Of a stretch of 64,000 nt of DNA, positions 57,031 to 64,000 are shown piece after piece; position 1 is the stretch's first letter; each line of letters opens with the position of its first letter. A model generated the notes under the pieces. The model was given only the letters and a program-made list of their open reading frames with translations. It did no database searches and was not told the DNA's origin. The position numbers were made by a program, and so were the translations under genes. The stretch spans positions 1,449,517 through 1,513,516 of the forward strand of contig JAHBUQ010000001.1 in the NCBI GenBank assembly GCA_019637995.1, read 5' to 3'. This stretch comes from Ignavibacteriota bacterium (GTDB lineage: Bacteria > Bacteroidota > Ignavibacteria > Kapaibacteriales > UBA2268).

Positions 57031-59409
57031 CTAAACACTTTTAGGTTTATAAATCCAATAACCCGAATTAGTTTCAAAAGCTAATTCATAATATGTATCC
57101 AAGTACTTGTTAAATCTTTTTGAATTTAAAGTTTGAACAAATATTTTTCTGGTGATAATATAATCACATAAATTAGGTTCGTATTCACCATCTTTATTCA
57201 ATTTCTGTTTTAATAAACTTAACTTACCACTTGGAGTATGGTAACTGCCACTAACCCCATAAAGAAATTTATATTTGTTTCCATAATATAATATTTCAGG
57301 AAGTTGAGTAACATATATATTTGTATTATTATTTACCTTAACCGAATCTAAATATTTAATTACACCTGCCGTTGGACTTGTTGTTTGTACTTCCAAAAAA
57401 TTAAATATTGAGAAAAAGAGCTTGTTAAATAATTCATAAGCTGATTTAAAAAAATTGCTAAAACTGCCAAACAATGTAGTTTCTGACTCAGGTTCATTAA
57501 TCAAACTATTATTATCAATACCAACTTGATTATTATCTAAATCATCATTTTCAATTGATCTATCATCTTTAATAACAAATTCCTTTATAGCAGTTCTAAA
57601 CTCTTTTATCTCACCAGTTGATAAGTTCTCTTCTTTAAGAATAATATATTCAGTACTATCTTTTACTTTAAGTTTCTTATTGATTAAGGTAGGTTTATCA
57701 TCTATTTTTGTAGTTTTAGAAGAAAGATTTTTATCTTTCAATTTATCAATTTTCTTTTTATCTACTAATGATATTGATAGATTTTTTTTCTTTGAGATAC
57801 TGTTGTCAATAACTTTATCAGTCATTGGCTTAATAATCTTTGTATTTATAGTATCAATTTTAGCCAAATCCACATTGTTAATAACAGATTTATCTTTTTT
57901 ATTAATTATAGTATCCTTGACTTTTAACGAATCAATTTTTGCTAAATCAACTTTATTTATTACAGGTTTGGTGATTCTTGTATTTGCAGTATCCTTGACT
58001 TGTGACGAATCAATTTTTGCTAAATCAACTTTATTTATTACAGGTTTGGTAATTTTTGTATTAGCAGTATCCTTGACTTGTGACGAATCAATTTTTGCTA
58101 AATCAACTTTATTTATTACAGGTTTGGTGATTCTTGTATTTGCAGTTTCCTTGACTTGTGACGAATCAATTTTAGAATAATCATTTTTAATAACTTTTGG
58201 TTTGACAATTCTATTCTTAGGATGCTCATTAGATAAAATAGTGTCAATAATTTGATTAATACTTGATATTTTAGCTGAATCTATAATCAATGGAACATTA
58301 TTCTTTTCCTTATCATTATTTGATATTGCTTGTGCTGAGTTTTTTGCAATAGAACTTGTTGATGTGGATTCATCAATATTTTTGCTCGCCGTCATAATTT
58401 GATTTTTTGTAGTTGCTTTGTCCTTAATTTTCTTATTTTTATTTGCAAATTGTTGAGTATTTGTAGTTTTAATTGAGTTACGACTTTCTTTGTATGAAGC
58501 CACAAATAAATCAATGTTTTTTAAAACAGAATCATACTTAGTTAATACACTCTTACTAATTGGTTCATTACTTTTTGCACTTAATCCTGCACTAAATATT
58601 TTTGCTATCCTATCAATTTGTTCTTTTCTTTTATCTGTATTTTTATACTTCTGCTTTTCTTCAATCTCATTTGCAATCACTTCAATTAAGCTTGGATTAG
58701 ACTTGCTTTTTGACAAGTCATTATTTTTTAAAGCAGAAATTTGATCCATTGAGCTTCTATAGTAGTTTAATATATCTTTTAGCTCAGTATCACTTAATGT
58801 TTCAAGGTATTTCCTTGTAGAATATAAAGAATCTTTTGTTAAATCAAGCGCAACCTCTTCGGCCACCCAAGCTTTATTAACTTTTTCAGTTGTCCTAGAG
58901 AAAAATACAAAATAAATGATATTAATTACTGCAATCAAAATCAGCCAATTGAAGAAATACTCCGGTAACTTTTTATAACTTAAAATTGAACTGATTTTAT
59001 AAAAGTAATAAACAATCATGGATAGTAAAATAGGCATCATAAAACCAGCATATCTAGAATTACCACTGCCTAGTATTGAAAATGCAATGCCTACTAAAAT
59101 CGTCATTGAGAATACAATATAATCAAATTTTGATTTATCAATCCCCTTATGTAACAATACAAAAATAAATAAGGGTATGATTATCCAATTTGCAATACTA
59201 AGTGTACCAAATCCAAAAAACAAATCAAAGTATTGAATTAATATAATTCTAAATGGCGTATCAAGCCCTCTTCTAGTAAAATATCCACTCATTTCAAATT
59301 CATCTGATTTAACATCATTTTCTAATAAATAAATAATAATAATATTTATCGCAATAACGATAATAAATAGCAAAAATGAAATTACTTTTTCCTTTTTTAA
59401 CTTATTCAT
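57031..59409 (-). CDS. Second half of a split GT-C-type membrane protein with a repeat-rich insertion
   Basis: A 792-residue protein. Residues 1-172 hold about five helices (FGTLSIANWIIIPLFIFVLL, FDYIVFSMTILVGIAFSILG, FMMPILLSMIVYYFYKI). Residues about 200-620 are a Lys/Asp/Ser/Asn-rich, low-complexity region containing a 26-residue repeat (INKVDLAKIDSSQVKD then TANTKITKPV) with three clean copies. The last ~110 residues form a globular domain (LPEILYYGNKYKFLYG, DYIITRKIFV, YYELAFETN) ending YWIYKPKSV. Helices followed by this tail look like the C-terminal half of the GT-C protein encoded just upstream, with which it shares a 4-nt ATGA overlap. Whether the two form one enzyme is inference. 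The insertion has no recognised function. Confidence 0.65.
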   Translation of the reverse strand: MNKLKKEKVISFLLFIIVIAINIIIIYLLENDVKSDEFEMSGYFTRRGLDTPFRIILIQYFDLFFGFGTLSIANWIIIPLFIFVLLHKGIDKSKFDYIVFSMTILVGIAFSILGSGNSRYAGFMMPILLSMIVYYFYKISSILSYKKLPEYFFNWLILIAVINIIYFVFFSRTTEKVNKAWVAEEVALDLTKDSLYSTRKYLETLSDTELKDILNYYRSSMDQISALKNNDLSKSKSNPSLIEVIANEIEEKQKYKNTDKRKEQIDRIAKIFSAGLSAKSNEPISKSVLTKYDSVLKNIDLFVASYKESRNSIKTTNTQQFANKNKKIKDKATTKNQIMTASKNIDESTSTSSIAKNSAQAISNNDKEKNNVPLIIDSAKISSINQIIDTILSNEHPKNRIVKPKVIKNDYSKIDSSQVKETANTRITKPVINKVDLAKIDSSQVKDTANTKITKPVINKVDLAKIDSSQVKDTANTRITKPVINKVDLAKIDSLKVKDTIINKKDKSVINNVDLAKIDTINTKIIKPMTDKVIDNSISKKKNLSISLVDKKKIDKLKDKNLSSKTTKIDDKPTLINKKLKVKDSTEYIILKEENLSTGEIKEFRTAIKEFVIKDDRSIENDDLDNNQVGIDNNSLINEPESETTLFGSFSNFFKSAYELFNKLFFSIFNFLEVQTTSPTAGVIKYLDSVKVNNNTNIYVTQLPEILYYGNKYKFLYGVSGSYHTPSGKLSLLKQKLNKDGEYEPNLCDYIITRKIFVQTLNSKRFNKYLDTYYELAFETNSGYWIYKPKSV
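57928..58185 (-). repeat. 78-bp tandem repeat inside the split GT-C gene
   Basis: The motif CGAATCAATTTT starts at 57928, 58006, 58084 and 58162, a spacing of exactly 78 bp (26 codons). Three full units are nearly identical; flanking units are degraded (toward 57850). This produces the 26-residue protein repeat. Confidence 0.9.
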
Positions 59410-60545
59410 AACATTTTAAGTATTAAATCAAGTATTCTTTCAACTTTAGTTAGAAAATTAAACTTTGCTCCAAATATCCAGCCGTCTCCCCAAATTATTT
59501 CAAATAAATAATTTGATACACCAAATATTTGTATGAGAATAGTAAAAATTAGGATTTGTTCCATCGACTTAAATATATTTTGCTTTACCAATAATAGGTA
59601 TAAAATAATTTGCACAGGTAGTATTATTAAATTGATTGAATGTACTGTTGCTCCAAGTCCAACTGTCATTGAAAATAATAGAAGATTGTAACTCTTCTTT
59701 TTTGTCAGAAGCTCGTAAATATATATGTTAGATAATAAAAATAAGACGTAAGAAATTGATGACGAGCCGTATGTTGCAATTAAGAAAATAAATGAACCAG
59801 AAAACAATAATAGTGCAGAACTATACAATGCTACAATCTCATTTACTTTTTCTTTCAAAAATAAATATACTAGTAAAATTAGATAACCTCCATTGACAAG
59901 TGGAATAAACCTATAATAAAAGTCTGAGTTTGAGTTGTTGATGTTTAAAAGATTCTCAATCACTTTAAACATAGGATAGCCGTATCCATGCTTATCTGCC
60001 TTGAGAATTCCATACAAATCTAAGTACTTATAACTACTATATTCTATTGTAGTGGATTCAGAAATTGCATTAGCTGTTAGTGCATAAACTAAAGTATCAT
60101 GATTGGATAATCCTCTAAAAGAAAAAAGAGTCACAGAAAATATCAAATATAAAATAATAACTATAACTATTTTATTGATTTTTAGGTAATTGTAAAATTC
60201 GTGAATTTTAAAATTTGTAAATTCTTTAAACAATTTTCCATTAATTTCAAGAACAAGCATCACAATAAATTTAAATTTTAAAAAACTAATCAATAAAAAG
60301 TATATACATGTTAATATAAGGATATAGATAAATGAATATAATCCAGGTAATAAAAAAAAGCAATAAAAAAGGATTAAACCATTTATTAATTGACCAATAA
60401 TCAATATTGATAATACATTTAATGATGTTATTGGGAATTCAAAATATTTATTCAAAAAGCCAAATAATATAAGTGAAGGTAGAATTGAATTAAAAATCAA
60501 GACAATCATAAACTCAATAATATTAAGTATTATTTCAACTATCAT
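59406..60545 (-). CDS. First half of a split GT-C-type (PMT/ArnT-like) membrane glycosyltransferase
   Basis: A 379-residue protein with about nine to ten helices. After the helix near 127-150 comes FRGLSNHDTLVYALTANA, a loop with an acidic residue as in GT-C enzymes, then DKHGYGYPMFKVIENLL. Later helices (FIFLIATYGSSSISYVLFLL, VGLGATVHSINLIILPVQ) fit that fold. It ends without the C-terminal soluble domain and helices normally present in GT-C proteins; those are on the next gene, which overlaps by ATGA. The upstream PaaK-like gene overlaps it by 11 nt. Substrate unknown. Confidence 0.65.
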   Translation of the reverse strand: MIVEIILNIIEFMIVLIFNSILPSLILFGFLNKYFEFPITSLNVLSILIIGQLINGLILFYCFFLLPGLYSFIYILILTCIYFLLISFLKFKFIVMLVLEINGKLFKEFTNFKIHEFYNYLKINKIVIVIILYLIFSVTLFSFRGLSNHDTLVYALTANAISESTTIEYSSYKYLDLYGILKADKHGYGYPMFKVIENLLNINNSNSDFYYRFIPLVNGGYLILLVYLFLKEKVNEIVALYSSALLLFSGSFIFLIATYGSSSISYVLFLLSNIYIYELLTKKKSYNLLLFSMTVGLGATVHSINLIILPVQIILYLLLVKQNIFKSMEQILIFTILIQIFGVSNYLFEIIWGDGWIFGAKFNFLTKVERILDLILKML

Positions 60546-61881
60546 GCTTTTGACTATTTAATTTATTGATAATATACTTAAATTTTCCAGCTTCCGTTGT
60601 ATCAATTGAATCTACAAACTCGAAATTTAAAATCCACATTGGTGCTCTATCATGAACAATTTTATTAATCATCTTGATTTGGTTTTCATCAAAATTTTTT
60701 TCTTTAATGATTTTGATTGTTATATTGAATAAATCTTCTTGTATAACTTGATATTGTTTAATACCTTGGCAATGCACTTTAAATATATATGAGAATATCC
60801 AGCCATGAATATATTTACCATCTGGAGATTGTAATATATCAACAGACCTTCCTACAATTTCCTTTATTCTTTTGGTTTGCCTGCCACATGAACATAATTC
60901 TTCTGTTACGGTTGCAATATCACCGGTCTCATACCTTATTAAAGGGTAGGCATAGTTATACAAACTTGTAGCTAATACTCGACCTTCAGATTCGCAATTT
61001 TCCATATTGTTAGAATCAACTGTTTCCATTATTGAATTTTGAGTATCTATATGCATGCCATCGTGTTTTACGCATTCGTATGCACTCAAACCACCATCAT
61101 ACAATCCATATTGATCAAATACTTTACATTGGAATACATTTTCAATTTTTTCACGCATATAATCATGAAGCTTTTCAGTCATTGAAAATACGGCATTAAA
61201 TTTATAATTATTTAAATTTGATTTGTCAATCCAGTCTGCCAAAAAATATAATGAAGAAGCATATCCGCGTATATACAATGGTTTTTCTTTAACCAAAGTA
61301 TTATAATATAATTTCAAATTTCTCTCTTCCATATCAAAAGATGATAATTTATGAAAATTCAATCCATATTTATAAAAGTATTTTATTCCAATACTTCCAC
61401 TACCACCTATTGAACTTCCTCCAAGAAAGAGTATTTTATCACCAAAATTATAACCAGCATTTGTTAAACCTAAGTAAAGAAGTGCTATACTCCTTATTCT
61501 TTGTTTATGGTCTATATAAAATATAAAAGGTGTACCTGTTGTACCGCCTGTTCTCCCTTGTTTATGCTTGAATTGAACTAAATTTTTGGGTATGAATTGA
61601 TTCGGATTCTTTTTTACAATTTCTTTAGTTAAAACAGGTAATTTACCTAAATCTTCAATTGTGTTAATATCATCATACTTTATATTTAAATTGTTAAATA
61701 TTTCTTTGTAATATGGAACATTATTATAACAGTGGATCAACATTCTATTTAACTGAGTCTCTTGATCTTTTTTTAACTCTAATTTTGATTTAAATTCAAT
61801 ATTTTTGAATTGTTCATATAGCTTGATAATATCTATATCAAAAACATTATTTGCTAGTTTAAATATAACGGATTTTATCAT
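60535..61881 (-). CDS. PaaK/CapK-like adenylate-forming enzyme
   Basis: A 448-residue protein of the phenylacetate-CoA ligase group. The phosphate-binding loop is GRTGGTTGTPFIFY (109-122). YGLYDGG and YETGDIA follow, with a C-terminal domain containing GKFKYI. Family members in capsule loci are annotated CapK and are thought to activate or transfer an acyl group, rather than phenylacetate. That role is inferred here from its place in the polysaccharide run. Translationally coupled to the split GT-C gene. Confidence 0.8.
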   Translation of the reverse strand: MIKSVIFKLANNVFDIDIIKLYEQFKNIEFKSKLELKKDQETQLNRMLIHCYNNVPYYKEIFNNLNIKYDDINTIEDLGKLPVLTKEIVKKNPNQFIPKNLVQFKHKQGRTGGTTGTPFIFYIDHKQRIRSIALLYLGLTNAGYNFGDKILFLGGSSIGGSGSIGIKYFYKYGLNFHKLSSFDMEERNLKLYYNTLVKEKPLYIRGYASSLYFLADWIDKSNLNNYKFNAVFSMTEKLHDYMREKIENVFQCKVFDQYGLYDGGLSAYECVKHDGMHIDTQNSIMETVDSNNMENCESEGRVLATSLYNYAYPLIRYETGDIATVTEELCSCGRQTKRIKEIVGRSVDILQSPDGKYIHGWIFSYIFKVHCQGIKQYQVIQEDLFNITIKIIKEKNFDENQIKMINKIVHDRAPMWILNFEFVDSIDTTEAGKFKYIINKLNSQKHDS

Positions 61882-61983
61882 ATTATTTAAATAAGTTAGT
61901 TTCTAATAAGTTCAACTTCTTAATTTCTCTTCACCAGAAAAACTAAATATCTCTTGTAACTTATCAAGAAATAGTTTCTAATA

Positions 61984-63015
61984 TCAGTGAAAATTAAAAG
62001 CTTTTAAATCATAAATAAATTTTGTCACATCAATTTTATCTGCTACTATCTTGTTAGCTTTTTCATTCGATTCTAACTTTACTCTATCAAAATCAATTGA
62101 ATTTAAGTGATTCAAAATTTCTTTAATATCTATTGATTTATAGATTAAATTATACTTTTCAATTTCTTCCTTTATATATCCCATTGAAGGCAAAGAATTC
62201 ATATAAATTGAATAAGTTCCCAAGCAAGCGGCTTCACTTGCCATTGTTCCACCCTCACCCAAATACATTGTTGCATAGTAGAGTAAATCATGCATCTTTG
62301 TAGGGCATATTTTCATTCTGTATTCTTCAAATTCTTCCGGTAATTCTTTTTCAGAAGAGATAATTATTTTTCCGTGTGGCTTCAAAGTTTCAATTAGTTT
62401 TCTTTTATCTTCAATGCTAAGTCCTTTTTGCCCAACATCATGAGTTGCCTCCCATGATACGAAACGAACTACAAAGAATTTATCATTTTCGGTTAATCCA
62501 ATTTCTTTCAATACTTCAGGATTTGGGGTAAATCTATCAGGATGCAAATATGCAAGTTCGTGATATCCGGCGTATCTGATTTGCTTTGGTCCCAAGTCAT
62601 CCGTAAAACAATCCGGTGTATAAATTTTAGTTGCAAAAGGTTTAAATAACTTTATTTGTTCTTTAGCGTGCTCTGTATCAGTGAAAACAAAGAACTTTGC
62701 TTTTGATACTAAAGTTCCAAATGGTCTTGCAGAAGAAATACTTAGTATATAGTCGGGTTTAAATTTAAAGCAAAACAAAGTAAATTTCAATCCAACAATT
62801 AGAAAATCAATAAACTTTTTAAATAATCCTTTTCTATATGTACCCATATTCACATAAGGTATATTGTATATATTTAAAAGTAATTCACTAATTTCTTTAG
62901 TTGTTGATGTTACTCTGACTTCATATTCATCTTTTACTAATTGGAAATACAAATTCTTAAAAAAATGTACATGAGCAGGATGGTTAATATCAATTATAAT
63001 TTTTATATTTCTCAT
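61984..63015 (-). CDS. DUF354 family GT-B-like protein
   Basis: A 343-residue protein. The start DINHPAHVHFFKNL (9-22) is the hallmark of DUF354, a GT-B-fold group related to UDP-GlcNAc 2-epimerases. RFVSWEATHDVGQKGLS and YLGEGGTMASEAACLGT (donor-site-like) are also conserved. Function not established; a glycosyltransferase role in the polysaccharide is plausible. Its ATG overlaps the stop of the deacetylase gene by 4 nt. Confidence 0.8.
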   Translation of the reverse strand: MRNIKIIIDINHPAHVHFFKNLYFQLVKDEYEVRVTSTTKEISELLLNIYNIPYVNMGTYRKGLFKKFIDFLIVGLKFTLFCFKFKPDYILSISSARPFGTLVSKAKFFVFTDTEHAKEQIKLFKPFATKIYTPDCFTDDLGPKQIRYAGYHELAYLHPDRFTPNPEVLKEIGLTENDKFFVVRFVSWEATHDVGQKGLSIEDKRKLIETLKPHGKIIISSEKELPEEFEEYRMKICPTKMHDLLYYATMYLGEGGTMASEAACLGTYSIYMNSLPSMGYIKEEIEKYNLIYKSIDIKEILNHLNSIDFDRVKLESNEKANKIVADKIDVTKFIYDLKAFNFH

Positions 63016-63455
63016 ATTTTCATCATTTTGTTTTTCATCGCAGGTGCCCTGTAACCAGAAACCTCACGCTCAAAATAATTTTCAAGAATATTCTTTGCCT
63101 GCAACAATTCAGATTTCCATTCATCATTAGATTGAGTCTGTACCTTTGTTTTAGTATCGAAAGGCACGGTATGATGCAGACTATGACACGCGATTTCGTG
63201 TTTCGATTCTTTAAGTGCTTTCATAATCACGGGGTATCTGTCCACCTGGTCGGCAATCACAAAGAAAGTAGCAGTTATGTTATGCTTCTTCAGAAGTTCA
63301 AGAGTCTTGAGCGTGGAATCAGTAATATAGTCAAAGCGTCCGTTCCAATCTTTAAAGAATTCATCCACCGTTTTATACATAGCAAATGAACTACCCGTTA
63401 TCGCAGGAGTATGATACCAATCATCAAGGTCTATGGAGAGAAAGATTTTGTTCAA
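63012..63455 (-). pseudogene. Polysaccharide deacetylase (NodB homology), C-terminally truncated
   Basis: A 147-residue N-terminal half of a NodB-type deacetylase. The metal-site Asp pair is in SIDLDDWYH, FFVIADQVDRYP follows, the His motif is CHSLHH, and the Arg motif is GYRAPA (about 134-139). The frame ends eight residues later, so the conserved later motifs (Leu/Asp and His) of the ~280-residue fold are absent. It starts with TTG at 63455, directly at the edge of the 8-bp repeat array, so upstream sequence may also be altered. It is probably inactive, although the frame is open and coupled (ATGA) to DUF354. Confidence 0.6.
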
Positions 63456-63456
63456 G

Positions 63457-64000
63457 TTAGTTATCGAGTTATTGAGTTATCGAGTTATTGAGTTATTGAG
63501 TTATTGTGTTATCGAGTTATTGAGTTATTGAGTTATCGAGTTATTGAGTTATTGAGTTATTGAGTTATCGAGTTAGTGAGTTAGTGAGTTATTGAGTTGT
63601 TGAGTTATTGAGTTAGTGAGTTAGTGAGTTATTGAGTTATTGAGTTATTGAGTTATTGAGTTATTGAGTTATTGAGTTATTGTGTTATTGTGTTGTTGAG
63701 TTATTGAGTTTGTTAGTTATTGAGTTATTGAGTTATCGAGTTATTGAGTTATCGAGTTAGTGAGTTATTGAGTTATCGAGTTAGTGAGTTATCGAGTTAT
63801 TGTGTTATTGTGTTATTGAGTTAGTGAGTTATCGAGTTATCGAGTTATTGAGTTATCGAGTTAGTGAGTTATTGAGTTGTTGAGTTATTGAGTTATTGAG
63901 TTATCGAGTTATTGAGTTATCGAGTTATTGAGTTATTGAGTTATTGAGTTATTGAGTTATTGAGTTATTGAGTTAGTGAGTGATTGTGTTATTGTGTTAT
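63457..64000. repeat. Octanucleotide tandem repeat array, GAGTTATT family
   Basis: Roughly 540 bases made almost entirely of 8-bp units GAGTTATT, GAGTTATC, GAGTTAGT and GTGTTATT. About 68 copies fit, with minor disturbances (for example GAGTTGTT, and an irregular spot near 63710). It runs off the window end. Because 8 is not a multiple of 3, every frame soon meets stops, so it is not coding. Confidence 0.95.

Noticed and set aside
57680..58180. Plus-strand 166-codon open frame
   Set aside because: It is the antisense of the 78-bp protein repeat; periodic sequence keeps it open. Its Phe/Leu/Ser repeats are the complement of the real Lys/Asp/Ser repeats.
63457..64000. CRISPR or coding repeat
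   Set aside because: The 8-bp units have no spacers, and the period is not a multiple of three, so no frame stays open.

Overview
The window is about 64 kb of AT-rich bacterial chromosome. Several traits point to the Bacteroidota/Chlorobiota (FCB) group, and Kapabacteria- or Ignavibacteria-like relatives fit best: type IX secretion (T9SS) C-terminal sorting domains, a TonB receptor paired with a DUF4249 lipoprotein, a serine-palmitoyltransferase-like enzyme, and promoter boxes of the TAnnTTTG type. The lineage is inferred from gene content only, because no rRNA gene is present.

Layout. 1-0.3 kb: an MNT nucleotidyltransferase and the start of a HEPN partner. 0.7-10 kb: housekeeping genes (a phosphofructokinase with PPi-type residues, an alpha-oxoamine synthase, an alkyltransferase-like protein, obgE, a UmuC-type polymerase overlapping a GT39 membrane glycosyltransferase, clpP-clpX). 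10-15 kb: a flippase and a DUF4249/TonB-receptor pair. 15-22 kb: a YitT protein and a six-gene minus-strand run (HAD phosphatase, cmk, ispH, methyltransferase, flippase, ZIP transporter). 22-25.5 kb: trxA, pterin dehydratase, eno and a phosphohexomutase. 25.5-28.3 kb: an ECF sigma factor overlapping a membrane protein that looks like an anti-sigma factor but ends in a T9SS sorting domain, then a BrnA antitoxin whose BrnT toxin gene carries an in-frame stop. 28.5-31.8 kb: MobA-like, CMD-like and TorD-like genes (molybdoenzyme maturation without the enzyme), a decayed gene and a secreted protein. 32-47.5 kb: nusB, an OmpA protein, ruvA, a degenerate HisA-like gene, a compact nuoGHI cluster, an M2 metallopeptidase, a T9SS cargo, a Lon-like protease, rpe and a dicarboxylate symporter.

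From tRNA-Val(GAC) at 47.54 kb the content becomes accessory. There is an orphan T9SS tail, a 21-copy array of a 21-bp repeat open in all six frames, and a helical-repeat/fibronectin protein. A long minus-strand surface-polysaccharide locus follows (50.5-63.5 kb): flippase, two methyltransferases, a WecE-like aminotransferase, a DUF4365/GGCT/small-ORF cassette, a GT4 enzyme, a GT-C enzyme apparently split over two overlapping genes with a huge low-complexity insertion, a PaaK/CapK-like ligase, a DUF354 protein and a truncated polysaccharide deacetylase. The deacetylase abuts an 8-bp repeat array that runs off the window.

The most interesting unexplained items are the sigma/anti-sigma/T9SS fusion (25504-27734), the split GT-C protein with its repeat-rich insertion (57031-60545), the 21-bp array with its downstream gene (48541-50262), and the unlisted broken BrnT gene.
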